Assembly: GCF_000315625.1 (NCBI RefSeq)
Contig: NW_005434657.1
Coordinates: 893,052-957,051, forward strand
DNA from: Guillardia theta CCMP2712
Taxonomy: Eukaryota > Cryptophyceae > Pyrenomonadales > Geminigeraceae
Length of the DNA stretch: 64,000 nt
Reading direction: 5' to 3'
Part shown: in pieces, positions 25,801 to 37,746 of the stretch
Position numbering within the stretch: position 1 is the stretch's first letter
Layout of the letters: each line of letters begins with the position of its first letter
Translations under genes and position numbers: made by a program
The notes under the pieces: model-generated
The model's input: only the letters and a program-made list of their open reading frames with translations
Database searches by the model: none
What the model was told of the DNA's origin: nothing

Positions 25801-28800
25801 CCGGGGATTGAGGGCCAGCACACGTACTCCAAGATCCGCGAAGAAGCTCTCAGCCGCTTGGAGTTGGGCTCGCAGCCTGACCTTACTCAAGGGCTGAACC
25901 TCATCAACAAGGCCAACTTGGACTACCTGCAAAACCCTCGGGATCGAGCAGAAATCCTCCGAATCAAGGGAGAGTTTTTGTTCCGTGTGCCTGATCAGAG
26001 GAATCCGATGCAAATGAGAGTGAGCGAGGCAAACGACGTCCTCTCGACTGCTGTTATCACCGCCGACACTCAGAGCAAGACCTGGGTGAGCTGGGGCAAT
26101 GTGCTTCACGCGATGCTTCAGGTGACCTCGCAAGGTTGTTAAAAGTGTTCTTATCTTTTGCCAGGCGAAGATCGACAAGGGAGGAAACACTCCAGCAGAC
26201 GTGGACCAGAGAAACAAGCTCACAGCCGATGCGATGAATTGTTACCTTCAGGGAGTTCGCTATGGGTCAGAGAAGGCGAGGATGATGCTCGCCAAGGTTA
26301 TCTGGCTCCTCGACACATACGATGAACAGGTTAGTCATCTGGTTCTTCTTGTGGGAGTTGAGACGCTCTGCAGCCTTCCTTGGGCGAGCACTTCGAGAAA
26401 AGCATCGACAACATCCCATCTTGGAACTGGATCAGCTGGATTCCGCTGCTGCTTGGGGCCCTTGCAAGGCCGCAGGTGAACCTGCAAGGATCGTGCAATT
26501 TGTTTTGCTCTGACTTTGACATAGGCGACAAGATTCCGCAAACTCCTCTCTAAGTTGGCTGCAGACTTTCCTCAAGCGCTCTACTGCCCATTGAGGCGAT
26601 TCCTGATTGAAAAACAAGGACAAAGTCGAGCAGCAGATGGCGATGGCGGTACCTCAGTTCCGAAGGCAGCAACTCCATCTGCTGCTGCAACTCCAGGAGC
26701 TGGAGGTACAGCTGGGGCTGGGGCTGGTGGAGCAACCGCCGGGGCCGCGGCCACTGCTGGAGCTACTGCTGGAGCTGGATCTACCCCTGCCGCAGGCACA
26801 GGAGCTGCCGCTGCCGCTGCCGCTGGCCCTGCGGCTGCGGCTGCGGCTGCGGCTGTGGCTGCGGCTGGAACAGGAGCTACAACCCCGCAAGCATCGACGT
26901 CGCAGGTGTGCTTGTTGTCATGTAGTGCCCACAGCGCTTCTGATGCGTCTCTGTACTTCCTCAGGGGGCTGGAGGCGTGGCTGCTAAGCAAGAGGCTTCG
27001 GCAGCGGGTGGAACCCCTGAAGCCAGAGCTGCGATGGTAGTTCGACAGCACGCGCAAGAGATCATGAAGCACCTGCGAGACACTCACCTTGCTTTCTTCC
27101 TGGAGACGGAGAGGTTCGTGGTAGAGATCACAAGGTCCTTCAAGCCTTCGTGGGAGCAGCAGCTGCAGCACATCATCAGTGCATGCATGGACTCAATGAC
27201 CTCCCTCAACTTGTCGGCCCCGCTCACGACCGAGGTGATACATTTGCAGGGACAGTGACCAACTTCTTCCTCACGTTCGAGCAGGTCGCGGAGAAGGTGG
27301 AGAGTGCGCTGTCTGAGCTCCTGACTGTCTTGGAGCAGCAGCAAGAGCAGGTGGAATTGCAGAATGTTGTTGAGCACGTTTATTGATCTTTGAGCAGGAG
27401 AAAGGCAAGGGGCAGCCAAGCAAAGAGAGTTTGCAGCTCACTGAATTTCTCTCGACCTACAAGCCTCTGTTGACGGCAAGCTTCTTCAAGGAGAATGGAT
27501 CCTACAGCTTTGCCACCAACAAAGATTTGTACCTCATGCTGCGCAAATGGCAAGTTGCGGTCCGACGTGAGTTGTCACGAGCTGCAGCTCCGAAGCAGCT
27601 GGAGGTATTGGATGCTCCGTTCGTGTTGCTAGAAGTTGACTTGCATACAGTCTTTAAGCAGAGCTCTAGCCGAGTCCAAGGGGTCCCAGATGGAGGTTCC
27701 CGGTCAGTACCTGGATATGAATGAGCCCATGACAGACCAGCATGTCAAAGTAGACAGAGTTCTACCTGAGATCGAGCTGGTGGACATCAACTTGGCTTGT
27801 CATCGTCAGATCACAATCCGTGGCAATGATGGAAAGCTGTATCACTTCATCGTGGAGGCGACAGGCACAACTGTGAGTTCCAGTGACGAGAGGACCCTGT
27901 TTCTTTGCCAGTTCATGAATCGATGTATGGAGAAAGAGAAGCAGACGCGACGCAGGAACATGAACCTGCACCTTCGCCCCATCGTTGGCCTAGCCCCTCG
28001 ATGCAGACTCATCTCTCACGACCCCAAGTCAATCTCCTTGTTAGAAGTTCTGGAAGATTTTCTCATCTCCAAGGGAATGACTTCAGACGGCGTCGCTCTC
28101 AAGTTCGCTGAGAAAGCTCAAGCCTTGTACGCTCCTGACGTGTGCGTTGCTCTTGTGACGGTTGACGCAGATCCAAGATAGAGAAGGACCCGCTCATGGC
28201 CGCTATGAACGAAGTGGCTGACATCCTGCCTGAAACCGTGCTGCTGGACTACGTCCGCTCTCAGATCCCTTCCAATGCACACCTCTGGTCCTTCCGCAAG
28301 CATCTGGCTGTGCAGTACGCCTGCCAGGTCGGTCATGTTGTTTGTATCCTCCGTCGCTTACGAGCCTCCAGGTGTTGGTGTCCCATGTGCTGTTCACAGC
28401 TCCTCCTCCGCCCGCCAAGCTTGTACTTAGCCAGCTGCAGGGCGACGTCATGCTCCTTGCCTCAACTCCGGGCTTGAACAAGGAGTGCACGAGGATGCAG
28501 GACTCGACAGACATGGTGCCGTTCAGGATGACCCGCATGCTCACGACGCTTCTCTCGCCCGTCGGGTTGGAGGGTGGCTTCTCCGCCGCGATGGGAGCTG
28601 CGGCCATGGCCCTCAATCATCCCAACCGCCAGCTGCGGCATCACCTGTGCATCCTCTTGAGGGAGGAGCTGCTGGCTTATAGTAGCCCGACCCCTAAGCC
28701 CGGGCAGAGCGCTGCACAGTCAGTGACAGATCATGGACGTTCAGTGCTGGCTAGAGCCAACGAGTGTGCACAGCAGGTGAGGCCTCCTCCTCCTCCTCCT

Positions 28801-29065
28801 CCTCCTCCTCCTCGTCATCATCATCATCATCATCATCGTCCTCATCGTCCTCCTCCTCCTGTCAGGGGCGCGTCTCATTTTATCACTGCAGGTGTCTCAA
28901 AGGGTCAACGACTTGTCGCCCATGACTGCCCTGGCTGCGGAGAAGGATGTCAAAGACGGAGAGCTCGGTCAGCCCATCAACGGCAAAGTCATCTCCCTCA
29001 TTATGGCAGCGGCAGATCCCGTCAAACAGATTGCAATGCCCTGCTTATGGCACCCATGGGCATAA
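16897..29065 (+). CDS. TRRAP: TRRAP/Tra1 transcription co-activator scaffold (pseudo-PI3K-like kinase)
   Basis: Roughly 3,830 residues after splicing, close to animal TRRAP and yeast Tra1. Exon 1 (16897-24179) is a 7.3-kb uninterrupted HEAT solenoid starting MLTDNFETHANRFLDPD. Introns follow at 24180-24235, 24693-24738, 26122-26164, 26330-26373, 26476-26524 and 26906-26964 (43-59 nt), with several more to the end. The FAT domain shows PPAISAPVLRFAGRTFNAWH and WNWISWIPLLLGALARPQ. The kinase-like domain has ITIRGNDGKLYHFIVEATG, but no catalytic HxN or DFG where active kinases have them (the region reads GDVMLLASTPGLNKECTRMQ), as in all TRRAP proteins. The C-terminus is FATC-like, PCLWHPWA, stop 29063-29065. 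It is the activator-binding scaffold of SAGA and NuA4-type acetyltransferase complexes in the nucleus. Alanine/glycine-rich linkers sit near residue 2030 and at 26650-26900. Splicing near 27.2 kb is ambiguous. Confidence 0.97.
22985..23056 (+). repeat. GCT/GCG triplet run encoding poly-Ala in TRRAP
   Basis: A near-continuous alanine codon tract within exon 1, between the HEAT solenoid and the FAT region, preceded by an Ala/Thr/Gly-rich linker. It is in frame and probably a flexible, expandable linker. Confidence 0.9.
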
Positions 29066-29145
29066 GCTAGACTTGCACTTGTATATAGTTTATTCGTCTC
29101 ATCTCATCTCATCTCATCTTTCAATCATAATGAACACTTTCAATC

Positions 29146-30851
29146 TCACGGGCTCATTTGGTTTGCGATCACCAAAGGAAGGTCTCCGTACTCCCTGTAG
29201 CTCACGCCATCTTTTCGACCCGCATGGAAGTGAAGCTGCGCGTTCGCCGCTGCGTTCATTCCCTCTCTTACTTGGGTGTAGGCATCTGAGAAAGCTGCTG
29301 GAACCTCCTCCTCTTTCGGCGCTGATCGCCAGTTATGAGGATCGAGATCGATCATTCCGCCAGGAGTTTCTGGGAGAACGTTCAACACTCTCATCGACTT
29401 CCCGTCCCAGTGTCTGAAGACATCTTGTGGTCTATTTACAGGATGATGAAGCTGCTTCAGCGGAGGGAGGGCGGGGATAGGTCGGAGGCTTGGGTACTTT
29501 GAGTCCCAGTCGTTCTGTGAGGATCCAACATTCCGAATAAGAGGAGTTGCTTCCTCCACCTCCTCTCCAGGCATCCCGTACGTCTGAGGTCTCTGAAACG
29601 AGCTGGGCAGACCTGAAGTCTCCACGTTATACCCGAAGAGAGGGAAGAAAGGCGATGAAGGAGCTGCCTCCGAGTGAGGACGATCGCTCTGCTTGTCAGG
29701 ATAGTCAATGACAAAGGTTGGCAACTCTGACTTGAACTTGGGTCGGGTGAAGGCTGCGGTGTGGAAAGGCTCATCCGCTTTCCTGAGGTCAATCCGAACC
29801 TGCCCGCGGCCAGGAGCGAGGAGGCGCTGCTTATCATAGGCATCTCCTGCTTGAAATGTTGTGGGGACTTGAAACGAGTCTGGCGTGGGAGGAAGAGTAG
29901 GACCAGCCCACGGCGTTATCACGGTGCTAGAACCTCTTCTCTGAGCATATGCTGACGGGCTTTTCTTGTGCACTTCACCTAACGCCTCCGAGCTTGACTT
30001 TGCAGGTTTCAAGTCCTCGGGGAACAGGCTTCTGATAATGCCCTTTCTTCCCGCAAAGATGTTTTCGCACACAGGTTTACATGGTATGCAGTCTCGTTCG
30101 GTTTGCAAAGTATCCACCGCGTTTATGCAACTCCCGCACATGCTTGCACATCGCTGCTGTTCGATTGAAGTTTCCAGGCTGTATACTCGGTCAGCCGAGA
30201 GAAATTCAGGGTTTGCTTTTCCAGTCAGAGCTTGCAGTCTTGGCATCTTAATCATCTCCTTCTTGGGAATTTTTGACTTTTTGAACATGTCGTACACTTG
30301 CTTTACCGCATTCGATGCCGCACTCTGCACTTGATGAAACAAACCAGATGGTTTGGTGGTGCTGTCCTTAACAGGTTTTGTAGAAGACCGTTGCTTCACT
30401 TCAAACTTGATAGTCTCACCAGGCTTGACGCCTGACGGCACAAGAATCTCTCGTTCACGATGCCCAGGTACAGCAGTCACGAAGTCTTGGCCCGCTTCGA
30501 CTCCCTTGGGAACCGTCACCTTTTCTTCGAGGTCAGGATGGCAAAGGTAACAAGCGTATACAGAAGTACCTCATACACACGCTCTTTTTGCTGAATCTTC
30601 TTCTGAAGATCATTCTCAGCACTTTGCGCAAGCTCTTGGTCTTCACTCAGATTGTGTGACTGCATAAATCCTTCAATAGCATTCTGAAGTGAAAGCACGA
30701 CAGCTCGCGTTGATGATCTGCTGAAGGAAAACGCCAAAGAGGAGGAGGAGGAGGAGGAGGAGGAGGAGGAGGAGGAGGAGGAGGAGACTGCGAGGAGCAG
30801 CAGTATCAGAGCTGCTCCTGCTGCAATCGCAGCATTCCTCCGACCCGCCAT
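29146..30851 (-). CDS. Predicted plastid-targeted protein with paired VPxGVxxG motifs (unknown function)
   Basis: Two exons, 30570-30851 and 29146-30519, joined by a 50-nt GTACTT...AAAAG intron (30520-30569) in phase 0. The N-terminus MAGRRNAAIAAGAALILLLL is a signal peptide. It runs into a poly-Ser tract, then SLAFSFSRSSTRA, an Ala-Phe boundary plus Ser/Arg stretch typical of bipartite plastid targeting in algae with red secondary plastids (inference). The exon junction begins a pair of similar modules, VTVPKGVEAGQDFVTAVP and ILVPSGVKPGETIKFEV. Further on is a Cys cluster (CASMCGSC and CIPCKPVC, about 30060-30160), then a long Pro/Ser-rich C-terminal part ending VIANQMSP. It is about 550 residues with no family recognised. 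It is tail-to-tail with TRRAP, 80 bp apart. Confidence 0.72.
30735..30786. repeat. GGA/GAG run encoding poly-Ser in the signal region
   Basis: About 16 tandem GAG (minus: CTC) triplets lie inside exon 1, encoding a serine run between the hydrophobic core and the predicted cleavage site. Confidence 0.85.
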
Positions 30852-31187
30852 CCTCCCAATATAGCCTTGGCGATCTTCACACCCCCACCCCCTAAAAGGT
30901 CACTCCATTGGGGGGTAAAAACCAAAGGGTTGTGTGCCGCTGGTAGAATCAGGGAAACACTCTCTACCAGGGGGTGGATTGCAGGAGAGAGAGGGGTGGT
31001 GCGTGTTTAAGATAGGGTGGTATGTGAGGGCTAGAGCCGTTGATCGCTTGCAAGGCGAACATGATGGGAGGGTTCAACGATGACGAATGAAGATCAAGAG
31101 AGAGATGAGATGAGGTATGAAACAATGAGCTAGATCATCCTTCTGTGTGCTTGATGATACTGTTCTGCAGATGCTAGTTCATCTTCT
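30852..31187. promoter_or_regulatory. Divergent intergenic region with GGGGTG/CACCCC runs
   Basis: 336 bp between the starts of the minus-strand plastid protein and the plus-strand CCCH gene. It contains CACACCCCCACCCCCT, TTGGGGGGT, AGGGGGTGG, GAGGGGTGG and TAGGGTGG words. A spliced leader for the + gene is possible: GAGGTATGA at about 31113 and an acceptor TTCTGCAG at 31163-31170. Confidence 0.5.
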
Positions 31188-32352
31188 ATGTTACCTGATA
31201 TCTTGAAGCCTGTGAGAATGAAGAAAAAAGGCATTTCATCGGAAGCTGAAGAAATCGAGCTTTCTCAAGCACTGGAAGCATTTGCAAAGATAAGAATAGA
31301 GAGACACACAAACATTGTAGACAAAAATCTACAACAAGCCCGCCAACAGAGTTCACATCCCAGTCGCAATCATCCCGAAGCTGCAAAGGATGTTGAAGCT
31401 ATTGTAATGTTTCCACTTGAAATTGATTTGTTGCACCGTATTGACTTGACGATGTAGAACCGTGAAGATAGCGTCAAGGAAGAATTCTCGGAGCTGCATC
31501 GGCTGGCTTGTGTTCATGCTCAAGTGAATGCCCGACGAGAGGTGCAGCGTTTGTACGAAGAAGCAAGAGAGAAGAAGAAGATGATGCAGTCTCAGACGAC
31601 TGGGGAGCCGTTTTTGCTCGGAACCGACAAGGCATCCAAGAGAATACAGCTATTCAATAGAAATCGATGCCGGTATGGCTCCACATGCACACGACCTGGA
31701 TGTATGGACCGTCACCCATGGGATGAGATCACCAACACGTTAGAGATCAAGATGAAGCATGACGTCACTAAATCCATCTACAGCCTTCAACACCCGACCA
31801 ACAAGGTGATTACTGCTCCAACCATGTCCTTCCCAAGTATCTGAGTCTCTCGCTGTCAGCGAAAGCAAAGGCGACCTGCATTGAAACCAATGCATCACGA
31901 AAAGTTGCTGGAAGCGAGTGTCAGCAAGACAGGTTCCATCTTCGATAACTCAGGGGGTTTGCCTATTCCATTGATAGTTTTCGACAAGTTTGCAAGAGAA
32001 GGTATATCTGCTTGCCTGCCGTAACCTCACACACATTTACTTGCTCTGCCCAGGTGCTCTCCAGCCTCCACAGGACCAAGAATTGACGAGGGAAGAACGC
32101 GCGGGAGATGCTGAGGGTTATCTGACGAGCAGCGTTATGGATGTGGAAAGAGATGCAATCCATACAGAACAGACATCATCCGCTCCACCTGGCGAGAAGG
32201 AAGAGGCTCAAGTGGAGTTTGATGTCGACAATATTGAGTTCGAATCAAAAGAGGACCGGATAAAGAGGATCATCATGCTCAAGAAAGATCTTTTGAGGCA
32301 GCAAAAGAAAGCAAAAGCGCTTCAAGATTCACTAGGGCATGACACAAGATGA
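31188..32352 (+). CDS. CCCH zinc-finger protein (single finger)
   Basis: Four exons. The first (from MLPDILKPVRMKKKG at 31188) runs to EAAKDVEAI. A GTAATG...GATGTAG intron ends at 31456. Exon 2 (31457-31804) holds the finger CRYGSTCTRPGCMDRH, i.e. C-x5-C-x4-C-x3-H. An intron of about 51 nt ending in GTCAG leads to exon 3, starting RKQRRPALKPMHHEK. A further intron ends CTGCCCAG at about 32053, and exon 4 is acidic and coiled (EDRIKRIIMLKKDLLRQQKK), with the stop at 32350-32352. CCCH fingers of this spacing usually bind RNA, so an RNA-processing or decay role is possible but is inference. An upstream in-frame stop favours 31188 as the start. The exon 4 helix resembles a dimerisation coil. Confidence 0.75.
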
Positions 32353-32392
32353 AATCAATCTCTCAGAACAAAGCCCAAGAGTTCTAGCAGGA

Positions 32393-33813
32393 TTACGATA
32401 TTGTACAGCTAATGCATGATTGCGATTCATCTCGCCTAGCAGTGCTCTGCTCAAGTGCTCTTAACCTGCAAAAAGTCATCAGTCACACGTTTTATTTTCA
32501 AAATCAAATACCTTGATTCCAAAGATCGAAATTCCTCGTTCGGAATCATCATTGAGTTTTGCGTCTTTGAGACTTCAGCTTCCAGTTCCTCAAGTTTGTT
32601 TTGTAACAAGCGCTTCTCTGACTGAAGAACATCTATTGTTGTTTTCAGTGTGTTCAGATCAAATGATATTCCTTCTAGGTTTTGATTCACTGTCTTCAAC
32701 CATTCTTCCTTGTCTGATTGAAACCTAAAGGAAGGCGAATGAAATCCAATGTTATCCACGTTGTGCTCCTCCGCTGCCTCAGCTTCCCTTGTCTCGCTCG
32801 TCATTTTTTTTTCGCTACATTCTAACTCGTCAACTTCATTTCCATCGCAAGAACCCTCTCGAGTGTTGACTGCACCACAACCTTGCAGGTCAATTTCCAA
32901 ACTGTTGGTGAAGTTTAAAAGAACGTTGTGTTTGACCTGATCCATTGCTTCAGTGACAAGCAACGAGTAGGTTTCAATTTCAATTTCGTCTGGGAGCGAA
33001 CTGGATTTGATTGAAGGAACAGGGCTGTCGCTGCAATCACGTTCGACCTCAGCTTGACATGCTGTTGGTTGTGCGATTGACAACAATTCGTCGATCGTCA
33101 AAGGAGGAAGCTCAGACTTTGGTAAGCTTGCACTCTCCGGTAGAGTAGCAGCTACATCGAGTGACCCATCTTTGGTGTCTTCTTTCCTAGTCTCGTCACT
33201 CTCAACTTGCACGTGGGTCTTGTCCATCTTGGCAGCTTCTTGGCGGCTTGCCGCGTCCTCTTCCTGATCACACTGGGAGGAGTAGGATGTCAAAAGGAGC
33301 TGGGTGACGTTCTCATCTTCAGGATTCTCGGGCTTGGGATAAGACAGGCGTTTGCGTTTTCCGATGTCAAGGGCCTTTGAATGCTCATCTCCTGTTCTCT
33401 TCTGAACATTGACGTGGGGTGAAGAATCTTTGTTGATATCCATGAGGCTCAAAGGAATTCTGTCCTGACTGGAATTCATCTTCTTGGGAGTATCGAATTG
33501 CAGGGCACGACTTGCAACAAGCTTTCCAGCTCTCTTCTTTGCAGATCCAAACATCTGGTTCTCATCGTTCTTGTTTCCTTTGGTCCACGGAGACTCCAGC
33601 AAGGCAGCGCGAGCAGCAACGGAGAGATGAGGATAAGCATCTATCACTTCTTGTAACTTCTCGAATTGCAGGGATTTCGACGTCCCAGTACCGCAGGACT
33701 GTACCGACGATATGCAAAACAAAGCGATCATTCGTTGGCGTCGTCAAGTAGTACACTTGTACCTGACTGAGTTTTGACCTGGTTGTCGCTGATGACGGAG
33801 TGAAGCTAGACAT
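32393..33813 (-). CDS. Unrecognised Ser/Glu-rich protein with C-terminal coiled coil
   Basis: The start MSSFTPSSATTRSKLSQ (33763-33813) is joined by a 64-nt intron (33699-33762) to a long exon beginning SCGTGTSKSLQFEKLQEVID. The sequence is hydrophilic with basic patches (GSAKKRAGKLVASR, DIGKRKRLSYPKP) and SP/TP-type sites, suggesting a nuclear, phosphorylated protein. It ends in a heptad region (LNTLKTTIDVLQSEKRLLQN, about 32600-32680). Read straight through, it stops at 32451. However, a 46-nt sequence GTATTT...TTTTTGCAG just before that stop looks like a final intron, which would move the stop to 32393-32395 with a 20-odd-residue alternative tail. It is about 430-440 residues. I cannot place it in a family; kinetochore- or cell-cycle-type coiled-coil proteins look like this, but so do many others. 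It ends 40 bp from the convergent CCCH gene. Confidence 0.7.
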
Positions 33814-34900
33814 CTACAAGACTGGTTCAAATTAGAACGAGGATTCCTTGTTCGTGTTTGCTATAAAATAGGCTTAGTGCATTGATTTGGGATTGATGCC
33901 AAAGAGACTAGGATTTCGAAATCCCCAACAACAACAACAAATCTGGCGAAACAATATGGTCGGGGAAGAAATGTGGAAGAATCGTGAGTAGGCATACACT
34001 GAAGCTGATACTAAACTAAACTGAGTACTCAGTGGTGGCAGAAGGTACAGGCAAAGGTGGTTCTCAGCAAATTCAGCAGGAGGAATAAGGCAAGTCAATG
34101 AGGAAAGAGGATCAGTGGGGCTTGGAGAGGAAGAAAGCATCCAGGAGTGTGGAGTTGAGGAGAGGAGAGGAGAGGAGACGAGACGAGAGCAGAGCAGAGC
34201 AGAGCAGAGCAGAGCAGAGCAGAGCAGAGCAGAGCAGAGCAGAGCAGAGCAGAGAGGAGAGGAGAGGAGAAACGATAGTGAGAAGCAAGGGAGGAACTTG
34301 TCGGAGCAGGGAGGAGGGTGGAGACATACAAGGTTCTACCGTTGTTATTTTCAAATACTTTGAAAGACAGCAATTCACACTTAGTTTTATTAGACTCAAT
34401 TATACCGCTGTCTTCTCGCTACTGGATGTGGTGAGGCGGACCCGCGGCTCGACCGGCCGCGGCGTCCCAGTATGACAGTGCCGCTGGCCCGGGTCCGAGT
34501 TCGCCTTCAAGTCTACTAGTGACCAGACTCGTGACTCACACGCTGACGGCGGCGCACAGCCGAACCACTGGCAGGCTCACGGACATAGTGACATGATTAA
34601 CTCAGCCTATCCGCTATTAAAGCTGTACGGTCCGACTCCGAGTGAACCTGGAACGGTTCTGAAATCCACTGATCTCCATATTGGGAACATCAAAGTATTC
34701 AATTTGAGATCAGTTTACACATTAATACACTCGTCTAGTGTACGCGTCATGCGTTCTCAATGGATCATACATGTTTGCCTGCAGCAAAAGTCAAAGAGGA
34801 TAAGAAGACAGATTGGATGGAATTCAAGACCTCCCAAGGTCGCCAGCTGCTATCTCGCATCGAAGGACTATCAAGCACCTGTTTTCAAATTTATCACGAT
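33814..34900. other. Intergenic region with AGAGC repeat and GC-rich island
   Basis: Upstream flank of the minus gene at 33.8 kb. It carries a pentanucleotide array at 34186-34254 and a GC-rich patch at about 34432-34560. No gene is supported. The open frames across 34098-34475 come from the repeat, and those at 34593-34982 show no family features. Confidence 0.55.
34186..34254 (+). repeat. (AGAGC)n pentanucleotide satellite
   Basis: About 13 perfect tandem AGAGC units flanked by GAGGA-rich sequence. Because 5 is not a multiple of 3, it stays open in several frames and produces spurious proteins. Confidence 0.95.
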
Positions 34901-36498
34901 TCATAGGAGTTCCAACACCAAGGGCCAAACCTTCTTGGGCAAATTCTCACAACCGTCGCCAAGGACATTCAAATGTAGGTAGGCATCCGTCCCATAGCCT
35001 TCCATACTCTTGATGTCTAGATCTCCCCCAAAGTATCGAGCATAAGTTCTGCCAATCGATCACGATCGCGCGTTAACGAACAATGGCAACTACTGCACCT
35101 ACTCAATGGCAAGCCTACACCCCAACCTGCCAAAACAGGCGTATTCTGACTCGTTGCTCTCATCTGCCCTGGGTTTCCAAACATCCTTTCCGAGCTTTGT
35201 GTTTCTGGGTGTTCTGCAGTTGTATGTAGAAAGCAAAACATTGTGGTCATTTGTGATCGCGGGATTCCACCTCCTTCGTCTGACACTCGGATGGTAATGT
35301 CCTCCTCCCCCTTTGCAACCACTACTGTGACTTCTGGCAGCTTCTGCGACGTTTGTTTATGTGTATCAACAACAGCTCGCACGGAATTCTTGAGCAACTG
35401 ACATGAAGAAGCTCAGTGAAACATCTCAGGACGAACGTATACCTCACCTCTGTTAACATGTAATGTATGTGAGAAGGGACATATGTGATCATGGGATGAG
35501 GATTCTTGCAAACTACGTTCACTTTTGGTGAGGCTCCCGTGAAGCTGTAGCAGAGATCCATCGCATCCATCGCTGCATTCCTTGCTATGTCATCTGGTCT
35601 GCACGCCTTGGCTAAAATACCGCTGTAACCCTCTACGTGCTGTTTCGAAGTTATGTGGTGCTCCATCAAGAAACGGACTCCGATACGAGACGTGTAAAAG
35701 GATGTCAGGACTCGATCAATGTCTGCTTGCAGCTGCATCCATCGTTCTGGTCCAACTTCCTGCTTCAGCTCGATGCAGCCTAGAGCCAAGCCCTAGGAAT
35801 TGCAAGCTGTCAGTCAGGCAATGACATGGCGTGCATGGAGCCCAACGCACCCGAACAACTGCCGTATGGTCCCTCAGAATTCTCTTGAGCAACTTGGTAA
35901 ATTCATCTTCAGAGGCATCATCCACCGGTCTCTTCGATGCTGCGATTGCACATGAAGCCTCGGCATACCAACCCGACACATTCTTGACGGACGGTTTATT
36001 GGAGAGGCCATGCGGAAGTCTTGACAATTCGACCGCTCGTTGTGCCAGCCGTATAGCCTTTGTCATAAGATCAGCCAGAAAGTGTCATCGACATCGAAAC
36101 CTCACCAGCTCTCGGTGGAGAAATTGTCCGAACTTTATCCTTGTTCTAGATGAAGTGTCACAACCTATTCTGTACAGATCGGAAAGAGCAACTGGCGTTG
36201 CATTTTGCTCGGATAGGGCCCATAAAAGATCCCACCCTTTGAGCTTTTCAAGTGCCTGCATATCAAGATCTTTCATCTCCCAGTCGGCTTGCTGCGTGTT
36301 TAGATGAAACAAGGTACGAGATTGCACGACCCGTGGGTAGGTGAAGCCTGTGCGGGGCAAGCAGGACCTCATGGAGCAAGAAGTAGGCGGCATGGAATAG
36401 AAAGCAGAATGCATGGAAGAGGAAGATGGTAAAGATCTGCTAGGTCGCATGTTCGCCATGGCAGCGCCTCGAGCCAAACATGGGCGGCTGGCTTGCAT
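34901..36498 (-). CDS. Mitochondrial pyruvate/branched-chain dehydrogenase kinase (PDK/BCKDK family)
   Basis: Multi-exon minus gene. The Arg/Ser-rich start MQASRPCLARGAAMANMRPS suits mitochondrial import. Family blocks in order: ATPVALSDLYRIG and GQFLHREL (about 36100-36200), LPHGLSNKPSVKNVSGWYAE (about 35950-36020), a segment starting DRVLTSFYTSRIGVRFLMEH (about 35650-35720), PMITYVPSHIHYML (about 35460-35500), LLKNSVRAVV (N box, about 35390), ITIRVSDEGGGIPRSQM (G1 box, about 35240-35300), AGWGVGLPLSR (G2 box, about 35100), YARYFGGDLDIKSMEGYGTD (about 34983-35040). The C-terminus is NLPKKVWPLVLELL, stop 34901-34903. It would phosphorylate and inactivate the E1 subunit of pyruvate or branched-chain 2-oxoacid dehydrogenase in the matrix. 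The substrate cannot be assigned from the sequence. G-rich runs at 36590-36665 lie just upstream. Confidence 0.9.
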
Positions 36499-37746
36499 AG
36501 CGGCGGCTACAAGAGGGGGACGACAGATTGGGGTTTTTTCGTGGGTAGTACGTGATAAACGACGAGGGGATCTTGAAGAGAAAAACAGGGGTACTCAATG
36601 GTAAAGAAGGGGGTAAGGGTACATTTTGCTGTTGAGCAATGGGGTGGTGGGGTGGTGGGGTCACGTGGTGGATGCTATAATAATATTATAAAATATCCGG
36701 ATACAAAAACACGTTACAATGTACTAAAATACGTACTTATCTCACTTAAAACATACTTTTATTCAGCTCAGTACAAGATCAGAGGCCAGGAGATTTATTA
36801 TATATTTAAATTTAAAATATAGTAAAAGTGATAGTGCCAGGTCTAGCAAGGGGCTTTATTTTGCAAGATAAGACGAATCGAACCGTCTCGGCCATACTGC
36901 ATACTTGAGCCTGATGTCAGGACAAGAACATCTCAAACAGTTTGAATAGCTTGGAGTGCTGGTTTGCGACCCAGTGTTCATGCAGAGCACAGCTGCTTGT
37001 ACTGTTGGGTGTGCCCTTGAACTCGACGACAGTTGAGCGAAGGAGAATCCGGTATGAAGGAGGGGGGGAAAGGACTGAAGGTTGACTGAGGGTTATGTAG
37101 CAACTAGAGAAAGCACTTGTGACCTCTCGTAACGATTGTTGTCTTCTTCTCGTTCTGTTGCCGTGGGGGACCCTCTGGGTAAGTCTCTGGTTGTTTATGA
37201 AGTTCAAACCTCCAGTTTTGATTTCATTCAGATTCCATGTGTGCACTGAAAGAGCACTACACTTGGACATACCTCTCACTTGTTCACAAAAAATATATTG
37301 CTAACAAACGAGTCTTGGCTGTTTTTGTGAAAAAAATTGTACATGAAAAGGCTTTGTATGTCTTTTTGTCATGTGCGATCTTGCTGGCTTCTGAGGATGA
37401 AAACGACAAGAGTATCGGAAAGATGTAGACACAATGTCGACTCAGACCGGACCTAGAGCATGACGTCACCATGATGAAAAGTCTTTTTTCTCTCGGCTCT
37501 GCTCTAGACGTACCCGTGCACTTAAACGTCTCGGGCTCGAGGTGGCACAGGCGGACCAGCGGCTGAGCAAGTGAAGGGGTTGGCAGATGATTGTGAAGTT
37601 ACAGCCTGCTGATGAGGGCTTGCTGCTGGCATCATGGACGTGCTGCTGCTTCATGAAGCCACCAGCTGCCACTCGCAGCTCAAAGCCACATACGCGTCCC
37701 ACCACATGCGGATCAGCGAGATCCATTTCTGTGGGCATCAAGCTCA
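36499..37746. other. Intergenic spacer; GGGGTG cluster at 36590-36665
   Basis: About 1.25 kb between the kinase start and the stop of the O-GlcNAc-transferase-like gene. It holds repeated GGGGTGG words near the kinase start and AT-rich sequence at 36670-36840. I see no gene in it; short frames around 37119-37430 have no support. Confidence 0.5.

Noticed and set aside
26581..27171. Antisense Ala/Pro-rich frame in the TRRAP linker
   Set aside because: Produced by the GCT/GGA-rich linker repeat on the opposite strand.
34098..34475. Gln/Arg/Glu-rich frames over the AGAGC array
   Set aside because: A pentamer repeat remains open in several frames; no gene.
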